Shown here piece after piece: positions 54,413 through 63,957 of a stretch of 64,000 bases of DNA. Where the stretch lies: the NCBI RefSeq assembly GCF_036174265.1, contig NZ_CP108055.1, forward strand, positions 7,874,001-7,938,000. Reading direction: 5' to 3'. This stretch comes from Streptomyces sp. NBC_00285 (GTDB taxonomy: Bacteria; Actinomycetota; Actinomycetes; Streptomycetales; Streptomycetaceae). Under the pieces are notes generated by a model, which was given only the letters and a program-made list of their open reading frames with translations, did no database searches and was not told the DNA's origin. The position numbers and the translations under genes are program-made. The first letter of the stretch is position 1; each line of letters opens with the position of its first letter.

Positions 54413-55297
54413 ATGCGTCGTCCCATTGCCCGGGCGCTGGCCCGGCCGCTGGTTCTGGCGGCCATGGCAGCGGCCATACCGCTGGTGTCGGCCGCCCCTG
54501 TTGCTGCCGACAGCATCGTCGTCGGGGGTTTCCCGGTCGATGTGTCCCAGGCGCCCTGGACGGTGGCCCTGTCCAGCCGTGACCGGTTCGGAGGTACGCG
54601 CGCCGGGCAGTTCTGCGGCGGTGTCGCCGTCGGCCGGACCACGGTGCTCACCGCGGCCCACTGCATGGGCGAGGACGTCCTGGGGGCGCCACCTGAGCAG
54701 GTGCGTGACTTCCGGGTCATCGAGGGCCGCACGGACCTGCTCTCGGCGCAGGGAGCGGAGATCGCCGTACGAGACGTCTGGGTGAATCCGGGATACGACC
54801 CTCAGAGCAACGCGGGAGACTTCGCAGTCCTCACGCTCGCGGAGCCGCTGCCGCAGAGCGCCGTCGTCGTCATGGCGGCCGCTGGTGATCCCGCATACAG
54901 GTCGGGAACCCCTGCGACCGTCTACGGGTGGGGTGACGTCACGGGCGGCGGCGACTACGCCCGGAGTCTGCGGGCGGCACATGTGCATGTGATGTCTGAC
55001 ACACGTTGCCAGGAGGCCTACCCGGGCAATGCCGACGGCACCTACCTCGCCGACAGCATGCTGTGCGCAGGGGAGGAGCGTGGTGGCCGTGACTCCTGTC
55101 AGGGGGACAGCGGTGGACCCCTGGTCGCCCAGGGGAAACTGATCGGGCTCGTGTCCTGGGGGAGCGGCTGTGGACGAGCGGGCTGGCCCGGCGTCTACGC
55201 CCGTGTGGCCGACGTCATCCGGACGCTGGCCTGGGACAGCCGAAAGACGACCGACCCGGTGCCACAGGGGCACGTGGGCTCGCCTCAACGGCGCTGA
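54413..55297 (+). CDS. Secreted trypsin-like serine protease (S1)
   Basis: The 294-residue protein has a signal peptide (MRRPIARALARPLVLAAMAA..., cleavage near AAPVAADS) and an activation-type start IVVGG near 35-39. The catalytic triad is H83, D136 and S233. D227, six residues before the serine, predicts cleavage after Arg or Lys. Disulfide cysteines are in place. It is the classical trypsin family, unlike the V8-like lipoprotein at 18047. The ATG follows GAGGAG. It is a lone gene whose end is convergent with the DUF7455 gene. Confidence 0.95.
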   Translation: MRRPIARALARPLVLAAMAAAIPLVSAAPVAADSIVVGGFPVDVSQAPWTVALSSRDRFGGTRAGQFCGGVAVGRTTVLTAAHCMGEDVLGAPPEQVRDFRVIEGRTDLLSAQGAEIAVRDVWVNPGYDPQSNAGDFAVLTLAEPLPQSAVVVMAAAGDPAYRSGTPATVYGWGDVTGGGDYARSLRAAHVHVMSDTRCQEAYPGNADGTYLADSMLCAGEERGGRDSCQGDSGGPLVAQGKLIGLVSWGSGCGRAGWPGVYARVADVIRTLAWDSRKTTDPVPQGHVGSPQRR

Positions 55298-55323
55298 ACG
55301 AGTTCACGCAGAGCCATGAGCAA

Positions 55324-55357
55324 GGGCGGCTGCCCCTGGGAACAGGGGCAGCCGCCC
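55324..55357. terminator. Convergent terminator hairpin
   Basis: A perfect 15-bp stem (55324-55338 with 55343-55357) and GGAA loop lie between the protease and the DUF7455 gene. Confidence 0.85.
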
Positions 55358-55402
55358 TCATGCCGACCTGAATCGGCGCCGGCTCGTCGTGGACGCGAGG
55401 TG

Positions 55403-55633
55403 TCAGCGCTCTTCTTCTGAGGCGGATACCGGAACGGTTGTGAGCCGCTCCGTCTCGTCCTGTATCTCAGCGGCGATCTTCTTGAGTTCCGGCTCGAACT
55501 TGCGACCGTGGTGGGCGCAGAAGAGCAGTTCTCCGCCGCTGAGCAGGACGACGCGTACGTACGCCTGGGCGCCACAGCGGTCGCAGCGGTCGGCGGCCGT
55601 CATCGGGCTCGCGGGGGTCAGAACAGTAGTCAC
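55403..55633 (-). CDS. DUF7455 zinc-ribbon-like small protein
   Basis: The 76-residue protein has CDRCGA and CAHHG, a probable Cys2/Cys-His zinc site, in the sequence DRCDRCGAQAYVRVVLLSGGELLFCAHHGRKFEPELKKIA. The family is widespread in actinobacteria and close to hrdB and parE in streptomycetes, with no known role. The GTG start has AGAGGCGAC upstream. It is divergent from parE across 444 nt. Confidence 0.85.
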   Translation of the reverse strand: MTTVLTPASPMTAADRCDRCGAQAYVRVVLLSGGELLFCAHHGRKFEPELKKIAAEIQDETERLTTVPVSASEEER

Positions 55634-56077
55634 GTCGCCTCTTCTCTAGCTCGACGAGCTGTCGTACCAGGGTCAACATCCAACCAGCCTCAAAACGTTC
55701 CCGCTCGGGGCTTCACCGAGAGAGAAATTTTCCGGGGCGGCTGCCTGCTGCCGGTTTGGCGGCGAATGTGCCGTATTGCGTGTCTGTGTGTCTTACGGTT
55801 TCGCACTGTGTCGGTCAAGGTCGGTCCTCCCGGCTGGGTTGCCGGTTGTTGATGAGGACGTGCCCGGAGCCTAAATGGTTCATGCCCCGAAGGGAACGTG
55901 ATATGTACTTCACCCCATCGAGGGATCGAACAGGCATACGACTGTGGATTACTGTGTGTTTTGCACGAGGGTGGCGTTACAACGGCTCTACCAGGCCTCG
56001 GTACCCTCTTGGCGGCGACCGATGCCGCGCCCTTACCCAGAAGGGCCCCACCTGAAATTCAGCGAGGAGCGAACCGC
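55634..56077. other. 444-nt divergent gap before parE
   Basis: The gap is AT-richer than average in places (about 55720-55830 and 55940-55990), as expected for promoters, but no strong -10/-35 pair could be fixed. The frame upstream of parE is open to 55898 but not conserved. Confidence 0.4.
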
Positions 56078-58201
56078 GTGACCGCCGAGACGTCCGTGCC
56101 GTCCACAGCTCTGCTGCCAGGAGCAGACCGGGACGGGTCCAACTACACCGCGCGGCACCTGCTCGTCCTCGAAGGGCTCGAGGCCGTACGCAAGCGCCCA
56201 GGTATGTATATCGGCTCGACCGACAGCCGTGGCCTGATGCACTGCCTGTGGGAGATCATCGACAACTCCGTCGACGAGGCCCTGGGCGGATACGGCGACC
56301 GCATCGAAGTGATCCTCCATGACGACGCCTCCGTGGAGGTCCGGGACAACGGCCGGGGCATCCCGGTCGACGTCGAGCCCAAGACCGGCCTGTCCGGTGT
56401 CGAGGTCGTCATGACAAAGCTGCACGCCGGCGGCAAGTTCGGCGGTGGCTCGTATGCCGCCTCCGGCGGTCTGCACGGCGTGGGCGCCTCCGTGGTGAAC
56501 GCCCTCTCTGCTCGGCTGGACGTCGAGGTGGACCGGAGCGGCCACACGCACGCGATCAGCTTCCGGCGCGGTGTGCCGGGTGCCTTCGCGGCGAACGGTC
56601 CCGAGGCCGAGTTCGATGCCACGAGCGGCCTGCGCAAGGCCAAGAAGATCCCCAGGACCCGGACCGGCACACGCGTGCGGTACTGGGCAGACCGCCAGAT
56701 CTTCCTCAAGGACGCCAAACTCTCCCTGGAGCATCTCCACCAGCGCGCCCGTCAGACCGCGTTTTTGGTGCCTGGCCTGACCATCGTCGTGCGCGACGAG
56801 TTCGGTCTCGGTGAGGGCGGCAGCAAGGGCGAGGAGTCCTTCCGCTTCGACGGCGGCATCAGTGAGTTCTGCGAGTACCTGGCCACCGACAAACCCGTCA
56901 ACGACGTCCTGCGATTCTCCGGCCAGGGCATCTTCAAGGAGACCGTCCCGGTCCTCGACGACCACGGCCAGATGACGCCCACAGAGGTCACCCGTGAGCT
57001 CGGTGTGGACGTCGCGATGCGCTGGGGCACCGGCTACGACACGATCCTGAAGTCGTTCGTGAACATCATCGCCACCCCCAAGGGCGGCACCCATGTCGCC
57101 GGTTTCGAGCAGGCCGTCGTCAAGACGATGAACGAGGTGCTGCGCACCAAGAAGATGCTGCGGGTGGCCGAGGACGACATCGTCAAGGACGACGCCCTGG
57201 AAGGCCTCACCGCGGTCGTCACCGTCCGTCTGGCCGAACCGCAGTTCGAGGGCCAGACCAAGGAGGTCCTGGGCACCTCGGCGGCCCGCCGCATCGTGAG
57301 CACCGTGATCGCCAAGGAGCTCAAGGAGTTCCTGACATCCACGAGGCGGGACGCCGCGGCCCAGGCCCGGGTCGTCATGGAGAAGGCGGTCGCCGCCGCG
57401 CGCACGCGTATCGCGGCCCGCCAGCACAAGGACGCACAGCGCCGGAAGACGGCCCTGGAGTCCTCCTCGCTGCCCGCCAAGCTCGCCGACTGCCGTAGCG
57501 ACGACGTCGACCGCAGCGAGCTGTTCATCGTCGAGGGCGACTCCGCGCTGGGAACCGCGAAACTCGCCCGGAACTCCGAGTTCCAGGCGCTGCTGCCCAT
57601 TCGGGGCAAGATCCTCAACGTTCAGAAGTCGTCCGTCACGGACATGCTCAAGAATGTCGAGTGCGGCGCGATCATCCAGGTCATAGGAGCGGGGTCGGGC
57701 CGGACCTTCGACATCGACGCGGCCCGCTACGGCAAGATCATCATGATGACCGACGCAGATGTCGACGGCTCGCACATCCGGTGCCTGCTGTTGACGCTGT
57801 TCCAGCGCTACATGCGGCCCATGGTCGAGGCGGGGCGGGTGTTCGCCGCGGTGCCACCCTTGCACCGGATCGAGCTCGTCCAGCCGAAGAAGGGGCAGGA
57901 CAAGTACGTCTACACGTACTCGGACCGTGAACTGCGCGAGAAGCTGCTGGAGTTCCAGAGCAAGGGGGTCCGCTACAAGGACTCCATCCAGCGGTACAAG
58001 GGGCTGGGCGAGATGGACGCCGACCAGCTGGCGGAGACGACCATGGATCCGCGGCACCGGACGCTGCGACGGATCAACCTCGCCGATCTCGAGGCTGCCG
58101 AGCAGGTCTTCGATCTGCTGATGGGCAATGACGTGGCGCCGCGGAAGGAGTTCATCTCGGGGTCCGCCGCGACGCTGGATCGGTCGCGCATCGATGCGTA
58201 G
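56078..58201 (+). CDS. parE: DNA topoisomerase IV subunit B (type IIA, GyrB/ParE)
   Basis: The 707-residue ATPase subunit has the GHKL site (EIIDNSVDEALGGYGD, VRDNGRGIPVD, GGLHGVGASVVNALS), the transducer, and a TOPRIM domain with EGDSALGTAKLARNSEFQALLPIRGK and DADVDGSHIRCLLLTL. Length suits ParE without the extra GyrB insert. ParE pairs with ParC to decatenate chromosomes; its gene is expected elsewhere. It could be called GyrB2, but the location next to hrdB and DUF7455 fits Streptomyces parE. GTG 56078 has GAGGAG 8 nt upstream. Confidence 0.93.
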   Translation: MTAETSVPSTALLPGADRDGSNYTARHLLVLEGLEAVRKRPGMYIGSTDSRGLMHCLWEIIDNSVDEALGGYGDRIEVILHDDASVEVRDNGRGIPVDVEPKTGLSGVEVVMTKLHAGGKFGGGSYAASGGLHGVGASVVNALSARLDVEVDRSGHTHAISFRRGVPGAFAANGPEAEFDATSGLRKAKKIPRTRTGTRVRYWADRQIFLKDAKLSLEHLHQRARQTAFLVPGLTIVVRDEFGLGEGGSKGEESFRFDGGISEFCEYLATDKPVNDVLRFSGQGIFKETVPVLDDHGQMTPTEVTRELGVDVAMRWGTGYDTILKSFVNIIATPKGGTHVAGFEQAVVKTMNEVLRTKKMLRVAEDDIVKDDALEGLTAVVTVRLAEPQFEGQTKEVLGTSAARRIVSTVIAKELKEFLTSTRRDAAAQARVVMEKAVAAARTRIAARQHKDAQRRKTALESSSLPAKLADCRSDDVDRSELFIVEGDSALGTAKLARNSEFQALLPIRGKILNVQKSSVTDMLKNVECGAIIQVIGAGSGRTFDIDAARYGKIIMMTDADVDGSHIRCLLLTLFQRYMRPMVEAGRVFAAVPPLHRIELVQPKKGQDKYVYTYSDRELREKLLEFQSKGVRYKDSIQRYKGLGEMDADQLAETTMDPRHRTLRRINLADLEAAEQVFDLLMGNDVAPRKEFISGSAATLDRSRIDA

Positions 58202-58564
58202 CGCTGGGGCTGGTCTTCCGACCGGCCTCGGCTTTCCCCCGGCGCGGGTTGTTCCTGGCGTGCGGGCCGCCTGTGCGGCGTGGTGCCGCGGCTCTGGTGG
58301 GCGGGTCTGAACCGCCTTCGCGTGGCTGTCTCGCCCTTGGCGGCAGTCGGCCGTTGTGAGCCCTGGCGACCTCGGGCCGGGGCAGCGGTGGGTCCGGTGG
58401 TCGCCGGACTGGGTCTCTCCACCCACGGGTGGAGAGACCCAGTGCTTGGGAATCCACCCGTGATCCACCCTGGCTCCGATCTCCCGACCTGCGGATTTCC
58501 GTAGCTTCGAAGGTGTCGGCGGCATCCGCATCCGGCAGATCCTTCTTCGCTCACGGAGGCTGTG
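58202..58564. other. 363-nt interval between parE and the DUF1453 gene
   Basis: No gene. It holds the parE terminator (58408-58443) and the upstream region of the two-component operon. Confidence 0.5.
58408..58443 (+). terminator. parE terminator hairpin
   Basis: Seventeen perfect base pairs (58408-58424 with 58427-58443) leave only 2 nt between the arms, so the real loop is probably 4 nt. It lies 207 nt after the stop codon. Confidence 0.7.
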
Positions 58565-59089
58565 ATGTCCGGGCTTGTCGACGCGTTGCTGATCGTGGTC
58601 GCGGTGATCGTGGTGATCGCCCGGCAGTTCCGGGCAAGCCGGATCGACACCGGGCGTCGCTGGTGGCTGCTGCCCGTCGTTCTCGCTGTTGTGGCGCTCC
58701 GTGAGCCGGGACTCGTGGACGCCCATCACCGCACGGCATCGGTCGTCCTGCTCACCACCGAGCTGATCACCGGCTTGGCGATCGGAGCCGGCTGGGCTTG
58801 GACGAGCCGAATATGGACAGAGCAGGACGGCACGCTGTGGAGCAGGAGCACCAAGGCGAGCGGGGCCGTCTGGGGCGTCGGGATCGCACTGCGCGTCGGC
58901 CTCTTCGCCCTCGGCGCGGCGCTCGGTGTCCGCCAGGCCTCCTCCGCACTGCTGTTGGCACTGGCAGCCACCCTGCTGGTGCGCTCCGGGACTCTGGCCT
59001 GGCGGGCGCATTCCCTGCGGCCTGCCTCCGCACCTGCCCCGGCGTACGGTGAGCCCATCTTCCGGTCCACGGGGAAGGAACGTGTGTGA
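58565..59089 (+). CDS. DUF1453 (CcdC-like) membrane protein
   Basis: The 174-residue protein has about four hydrophobic segments (ALLIVVAVIVVIA; RWWLLPVVLAVVAL; ASVVLLTTELITGLAIGAGWAW; WGVGIALRVGLFALGAALGV with LLLALAATLLV). A cytoplasmic tail follows. ATG 58565 has GGAGG 5 nt upstream. The stop TGA overlaps the kinase GTG by four bases, so expression is coupled. Its role in the two-component system is unknown; it may sense membrane state. Confidence 0.85.
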   Translation: MSGLVDALLIVVAVIVVIARQFRASRIDTGRRWWLLPVVLAVVALREPGLVDAHHRTASVVLLTTELITGLAIGAGWAWTSRIWTEQDGTLWSRSTKASGAVWGVGIALRVGLFALGAALGVRQASSALLLALAATLLVRSGTLAWRAHSLRPASAPAPAYGEPIFRSTGKERV

Positions 59090-60237
59090 CGGCGAACGCC
59101 TGGACCCGCTGGCCTTCCAGGGAGGCGCTAGGGCGTGAGGCCGCCACGCGTCCCCGCCGCCTGCTCAGCTGGGCGGTGCGTTCGCTGGTGCTGGCCATGC
59201 TCCTCTGGGGCGTGCTCAGCGACAAACACGTCCGCGGATGGGGCGTGCTCGGGGCAGCAGCCGGAATTCTCCTGACCGCGGTCGTCGCCTGGGCACTCTT
59301 CCGCACCACTCTGGCGCACCGTCTGTGGCCCTCCCTGGCGCTCTACGGTGTCCTCCTGGCGATCGCGGTCGCCGCCCAGGCCGCCGACTTCAGGGTCGTC
59401 GCCCTCGTCCTGTGGTGCGGTTGTGCCATCACGGCCCTGGAACGGCTGCCCATCGCCGCCGCGCTGCCAGTGACGGTGGTCGCACTCGCCCTGTACGCAG
59501 TGGTCAACGACGACGTATGGCTGACCACCCTGGCCACGACGGCAGGCCTCGCGCTGGCCGGTTATGTCCTGCGGCTGGATGCAGAGGCCCGGGGCACCGC
59601 TCAGCGGCTGCTCACCCAGGAGCGGGCGGCACGGGCGGCCGAGGCGGAGTCGGCGGCGCTCGCGGAGCGTGCCCGTATCGCGCGCGAGATCCACGACGTG
59701 CTGGCGCACAGCCTCTCGGCGCAGCTCGTGCACCTGGAGGCGGCCCGGCTGCTGATCGAGAGGGGCGCGGACCGGGACCAGATCCTCGAAAGGGTGGTGG
59801 CAGCACGGGGGATGGCACGTGACGGACTCGCCGAGACCCGGCAGGCGCTGTCGGCCCTGCGGGGAGACATGACTCCGCTGGAGGACTTCCTGAGTCAGCT
59901 CGTGGACACGGCCGACGGAGCTGAGGCCACCATTTCGGGTGAGCGCAGACCGCTGCCGGCCGAGGCGTCGCAAGCCGTTCGCAGGGTTGCCCAGGAGGCT
60001 CTGACGAACGTCCGAAAGCATGCGCCTGGGGCCCGGGTCCGAATGCGGCTCGAGTACGGCAAGGACCAGGTGACCCTGGTCGTGCGGGACTCGGGCGGTT
60101 CGCCGGGTGAACTCACCACTACCGGAGGCGGGTACGGTCTCCTGGGGATGCGGGAGCGGGCCGAACTGCTGGGCGGTTCGCTGGACGTGGGGCCGGACGA
60201 CGAGGGGTTCGTGGTGACGTTGAAGGTGCCGGTATGA
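59086..60237 (+). CDS. NarL-type sensor histidine kinase
   Basis: The 383-residue kinase has about five membrane segments in residues 30-160, no large extracytoplasmic loop, then a HisKA_3 dimerisation domain (ERARIAREIHDVLAHSLSAQLVHLE, the His in REIHDVLAH) and an HATPase domain (RVAQEALTNVRKHA, DSGGSPG, GGYGLLGMRERAELLGG). It presumably phosphorylates the regulator encoded next. It overlaps both neighbours by four bases (GTGA upstream, ATGA downstream), forming one operon. Confidence 0.93.
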   Translation: MTANAWTRWPSREALGREAATRPRRLLSWAVRSLVLAMLLWGVLSDKHVRGWGVLGAAAGILLTAVVAWALFRTTLAHRLWPSLALYGVLLAIAVAAQAADFRVVALVLWCGCAITALERLPIAAALPVTVVALALYAVVNDDVWLTTLATTAGLALAGYVLRLDAEARGTAQRLLTQERAARAAEAESAALAERARIAREIHDVLAHSLSAQLVHLEAARLLIERGADRDQILERVVAARGMARDGLAETRQALSALRGDMTPLEDFLSQLVDTADGAEATISGERRPLPAEASQAVRRVAQEALTNVRKHAPGARVRMRLEYGKDQVTLVVRDSGGSPGELTTTGGGYGLLGMRERAELLGGSLDVGPDDEGFVVTLKVPV

Positions 60238-60917
60238 CGGAGGCGGCGGAGACGAAGCCCGCGCGGGTGGTGGTCGCGGACGACCAGACCGTGGTTCGCG
60301 AAGGCATCGTGATGCTGCTCGGCCTTCTGCCCGGCATCGAGGTCGTCGGTGCCGCGGGGGACGGGGAGGAGGCGGTGAAGCTCGTCGCGGAACTCGCTCC
60401 AGACGTCGTACTGATGGACCTGCGCATGCCTCGCTGCGACGGAGTGGAGGCGACCCGGCGGATCCGGACCGAGCACCCCGGGACCCAGGTCGTCGTGCTG
60501 ACGACGTACGCCGACGACGATTCGCTGTTCCCCGCGCTCAAGGCGGGTGCGCGTGGCTACCTCACCAAGGACGCGGGAGGCGACGAGATCGTGCGGGCCG
60601 TGCACAACGTGCTCTCCGGGGACGCGGGACTGTCGCCGAGCATCCAACGGCGGCTTCTGGAGCGGCTGTCGGACCCCGAGCCGCCGCAGCCGGCGGTGTC
60701 CGCGGAGGCGCCCGACGGGCTCACCACCCGGGAGGTCGAGGTGCTGGAGCAGATCGCCGAGGGACTCAGCAACCAGGAGATCGCCCGCCGACTTCATGTC
60801 TCCCCCGCCACGGTGAAGACCCACATCAACAACCTCTTCGCCAAGACCGGACTCAAGGACCGCGCACAGGCGGTGCGTTACGCCTATGCGAAGGGACTTG
60901 TGCGGCCACCGACCTGA
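60234..60917 (+). CDS. LuxR/NarL-type response regulator
   Basis: The 227-residue regulator has a receiver domain with acid pair D16-D17, phospho-acceptor D62 (VLMDLRMP) and the late Lys in YLTKDAGGDE. A linker and a GerE helix-turn-helix follow (LTTREVEVLEQIAEGLSNQEIARRLHVSPATVKTHINNLFAK). It starts inside the kinase stop codon (ATGA). The target genes are not obvious; the downstream DUF485/symporter pair is a candidate by position. Confidence 0.95.
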   Translation: MTEAAETKPARVVVADDQTVVREGIVMLLGLLPGIEVVGAAGDGEEAVKLVAELAPDVVLMDLRMPRCDGVEATRRIRTEHPGTQVVVLTTYADDDSLFPALKAGARGYLTKDAGGDEIVRAVHNVLSGDAGLSPSIQRRLLERLSDPEPPQPAVSAEAPDGLTTREVEVLEQIAEGLSNQEIARRLHVSPATVKTHINNLFAKTGLKDRAQAVRYAYAKGLVRPPT

Positions 60918-60989
60918 GGAATCACCTGATGGGGTGAAGAGCGGGGGGAAGAAGAGTCGGGGATCTTCCCGTTCTGTCCATCCTTGGGC

Positions 60990-61553
60990 ATGCAGTCAAG
61001 CAACGCTCGTCCCCGCGGAAGCGGGGGTGATGCCGAGAGTTCGGCCGAGAACCACGACGGGCACGATTCGGCTCGCCCCGAGGTGTCCACCGGGGTGCGG
61101 TACGACGACCCCTGGTATGACGCGCTTGCCTCCGGTTGGGGAGAGACGGGCGGTGGCGGCACACCCATGACCCCGGTCGCGACCGAGCAGGCGGAGCGCG
61201 AGAACAGGGCGGCCGCCGCGGCCGACGTGTATCTCGAAGTGCAGCGCAGCGCGGCCTTCCAGGAGGTGCGCAGCCGGTACCGGAGGTTCGTGGTGCCGGC
61301 GGGCATCGGGTTCTTCGTCTGGTATCTGGCCTACGTCGTGACGGCGACGAGCGCGCCCGGACTGATGGCGCGGCCCGTGGCGGGCGCGGTGAACGTGGCG
61401 ATGCTCGCGGGACTCGGGCAGTTCCTGACCACTTTCCTGCTCACCTGGGCCTACGCCCGGCACGCGAGGCTGCGCCGGGACCGGGCAGCGCTCGAACTGC
61501 GGTGGGACACCCAGGAACTGACGCGTACGGCCCGGGGCGGTGTGTCGTCGTGA
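60990..61553 (+). CDS. DUF485 membrane protein, partner of the solute symporter
   Basis: The 187-residue protein has a hydrophilic N-terminal half (about 75 residues) and a DUF485 domain with two helices (AGIGFFVWYLAYVVTATSA; GAVNVAMLAGLGQFLTTFLLTWAYA) ending in YARHARLRRDR. DUF485 proteins (YjcH in E. coli) are encoded directly before acetate/solute symporters. The stop TGA overlaps the symporter GTG by four bases. No good ribosome-binding site precedes ATG 60990. Confidence 0.88.
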   Translation: MQSSNARPRGSGGDAESSAENHDGHDSARPEVSTGVRYDDPWYDALASGWGETGGGGTPMTPVATEQAERENRAAAAADVYLEVQRSAAFQEVRSRYRRFVVPAGIGFFVWYLAYVVTATSAPGLMARPVAGAVNVAMLAGLGQFLTTFLLTWAYARHARLRRDRAALELRWDTQELTRTARGGVSS

Positions 61554-63142
61554 CGGGAGACCACCAGACACTGGCGTTGCTGCTGTTCAGCGTCTTCGTC
61601 GCGGTCACGTTGGGGATCACGACGTGGGTGAGCCGAAACCGACACGGTTCGGCGGAGGAGTTCTACGCGGGAGGCCGGCTGTTCTCTCCGATGGAGAATG
61701 GTTTTGCCATCGCGGGCGACTACATGTCGGCCGCGTCCTTCCTCGGTATCTCCGGGCTCATCGCCCTCTTCGGCTACGACGGACTGCTCTACTCGGTTGG
61801 GTTTCTCGTGGCCTGGCTCGTGGTGCTGTTCCTGGTCGCCGAACTGGTGCGCAACTGCGGGAGGTTCACGCTCGCCGACGTGGTCGCCGCGCGGATGAGT
61901 GAGCGGCCGGTGCGGATCGCGGCGGGAACTTCCTCGGTCACCGTGTCCGTTCTGTATCTGGTGGCGCAGATGGTGGGTGCGGGCAGCCTGGTCGCGCTGC
62001 TCCTGGGCGGCACCAGCCAGGCGGCGCAGGCCTGGACCGTCATCGCCGTCGGGGCGCTCATGGTGATCTATGTGTCCCTGGGAGGGATGCGGGCGACCAC
62101 ATGGATCCAGATCGTCAAAGCGGTCCTGCTGCTCGGCGGGACCGTCGTGCTGACCGTGCTCGTGCTGGTGCGGTTCCACGGAGACTTCAACCAGTTGCTG
62201 TTCACGGCTGCGAAGCGCAGCGGTCACGGCGAATCGTTCCTGGCGCCGGGTCTGAAGTACGGCGGTGACCTGACCGCACGCCTGGACTTCATCAGCCTGG
62301 GACTCGCCCTTGTACTCGGTACGGCGGGGCTGCCGCACATCCTGTCCCGCTTCTACACCGTGCCCACGGCACGCGCCGCACGGCGCTCGGTGGTGTGGTC
62401 GATCGGGCTCATCGGCGGCTTCTATCTGATGACGATCGTCCTCGGGTTCGGTGCCGCCGCGATCGTGGGGCCGGAGGCCGTACGAGGATCGAACGCCGCG
62501 GGAAACACCGCGGTCCCCCTTCTGGCCCTCGACCTGGGCGGCGGTGCCGACTCCACGGGAGGAACGGTTCTGTTCGCGATCGTCGCAGCCATCGCCTTCG
62601 CTACGATCCTCGCCGTGGTCGCGGGCATCACGCTCGCTTCCTCGGCCTCCGTCGCCCATGACCTGTATGCCTCACTGCGGCGTCGGCGGGCCAAGCCGCA
62701 CAGCGAGGTGGCCGTGGCGAGGACCGCCGCCGTGGGGATCGGCGTGATCGCGATCGCCCTCGGCCTGCTGGCCCGGGACCTCAACGTCGCCTTCCTGGTG
62801 GGCCTCGCCTTCGCCGTCGCCGCGTCCGCGAATCTGCCCGTGCTGCTCTACTCGCTGTTCTGGCGCGGATTCACCACCCGGGGCGCCGTCTGGTCCGTGT
62901 ACGGCGGCCTGATCCCGGCCATGACCCTGGTGCTGTTGTCGCCGGTGGTGTCCGGCAGTCCCGAGTCGCTTTTCCCCGGTGTCGACTTCCAGTACTTCCC
63001 GCTGCAGAACCCCGGGCTGGTCTCCATCCCGCTGGGCTTCGTCGCGGGTTGGCTGGGCACAGTCACCTCGTCAGAGGTCGCAGACGAGGCCAAACACGCG
63101 GAGACCGAGGTGCGGTCGCTGACGGGGGCCGGGGCGGTGTGA
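61550..63142 (+). CDS. Acetate/monocarboxylate sodium:solute symporter (ActP-like)
   Basis: The 530-residue transporter of the SSS family has 13 or so helices. Its motifs are GGRLFSPMENGFAIAGDYMSAASFLGISG near the start, the sodium-site region and LPHILSRFYTVPTARAARRS, the ActP-type signature. It probably takes up acetate or a related short-chain acid. The GTG start overlaps the DUF485 stop codon, so the two are translationally coupled. It is convergent with the CitB-type regulator. Confidence 0.92.
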   Translation: MTGDHQTLALLLFSVFVAVTLGITTWVSRNRHGSAEEFYAGGRLFSPMENGFAIAGDYMSAASFLGISGLIALFGYDGLLYSVGFLVAWLVVLFLVAELVRNCGRFTLADVVAARMSERPVRIAAGTSSVTVSVLYLVAQMVGAGSLVALLLGGTSQAAQAWTVIAVGALMVIYVSLGGMRATTWIQIVKAVLLLGGTVVLTVLVLVRFHGDFNQLLFTAAKRSGHGESFLAPGLKYGGDLTARLDFISLGLALVLGTAGLPHILSRFYTVPTARAARRSVVWSIGLIGGFYLMTIVLGFGAAAIVGPEAVRGSNAAGNTAVPLLALDLGGGADSTGGTVLFAIVAAIAFATILAVVAGITLASSASVAHDLYASLRRRRAKPHSEVAVARTAAVGIGVIAIALGLLARDLNVAFLVGLAFAVAASANLPVLLYSLFWRGFTTRGAVWSVYGGLIPAMTLVLLSPVVSGSPESLFPGVDFQYFPLQNPGLVSIPLGFVAGWLGTVTSSEVADEAKHAETEVRSLTGAGAV

Positions 63143-63250
63143 GGGCGGTACCGGCCATCGAGCGGCGCGTTCGTCAACGAGGGCGTGTTGGTCGAGGAGC
63201 GGGGCGTTCGTCGTCGTACGGCGTCCGTGGTCCAGGTGTCGGCGTACGGC

Positions 63251-63943
63251 CTAGGGGGTCACCCATGCGTACCGGTGCTCTGGTCGCCCGGTGTCGCCGT
63301 ATCTGAGGGAGAGGCGGAGGCGGCCGGCCTGTTCGAGATGGCGGAGGTAGCGCTGGGCGGTGGAGCGGCTCAGGCCGGTCTCGGCGGCGACCTCGTGGGC
63401 GGAGAGCGGGTGGTCGGCGTGGTGCAGGACGTGGCAGATGAGGTCCGTCGTCGGTTCTGAGTGGCCGCTCGGCAGGCCGGGGGAGGCCGGGACCGGTGTG
63501 GTGCGCAGGGCGCTGAAGATCCGGTCGACCTGCTCCTGGCCGGCGATGCCGCGGCCGCCGACCCGGTCGACGGTGCGGCGCAGGGCGGCGTAGGAATCCA
63601 GGCGGGTGCGCAGGGCCGCGAAGGTGAAGGGCTTGACCAGGTAGTGGAGGGCGCCGAGGCGCATCGCGGCCTGGATGGTCGCCACGTCCCCCGCCGCCGT
63701 GATCATGATGACGTCGGTGCCGTGGCCCTGTTCGCGCATGCGGTGGATGAGTTCGAGGCCGGTCTGGTCGGGCAGGTAGTGGTCGAGCAGGACCAGGTCG
63801 ATGGTCCCGCACTGCACAATGGCCAGCGCCTGGGCGGCGCTGTGCGCGCGGGAGGCCACCCGGAATCCGGGAACCTTGCCCACGTACTTGGCGTTGATCT
63901 CGGCGACACGGAAGTCGTCGTCCACAACCAGGACGTCAATCAT
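63251..63943 (-). CDS. CitB/DcuR-type response regulator
   Basis: The 230-residue regulator has a receiver (D8-D10, D54 in VLLDHYLPDQTG; late Lys in YLVKPFTFAAL) and a C-terminal winged helix (LSAHEVAAETGLSRSTAQRYLRHLEQAG), the layout of CitB and DcuR. These usually control carboxylate uptake, which suits the neighbouring convergent symporter. I chose ATG 63943 over 63961 because GGGAAGAGG lies close upstream. The kinase gene should lie just to its right, off the window end. Confidence 0.92.
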   Translation of the reverse strand: MIDVLVVDDDFRVAEINAKYVGKVPGFRVASRAHSAAQALAIVQCGTIDLVLLDHYLPDQTGLELIHRMREQGHGTDVIMITAAGDVATIQAAMRLGALHYLVKPFTFAALRTRLDSYAALRRTVDRVGGRGIAGQEQVDRIFSALRTTPVPASPGLPSGHSEPTTDLICHVLHHADHPLSAHEVAAETGLSRSTAQRYLRHLEQAGRLRLSLRYGDTGRPEHRYAWVTP

Positions 63944-63957
63944 GGGGCCTCTTCCCC

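Noticed and set aside
52124..55288. Long minus-strand frame opposite hrdB and the protease
   Set aside because: It is antisense to hrdB, which is unmistakable, and no ribosome-binding site fits.
56033..59011. Long minus-strand frame opposite parE
   Set aside because: parE motifs are complete on the plus strand; this is a shadow frame.
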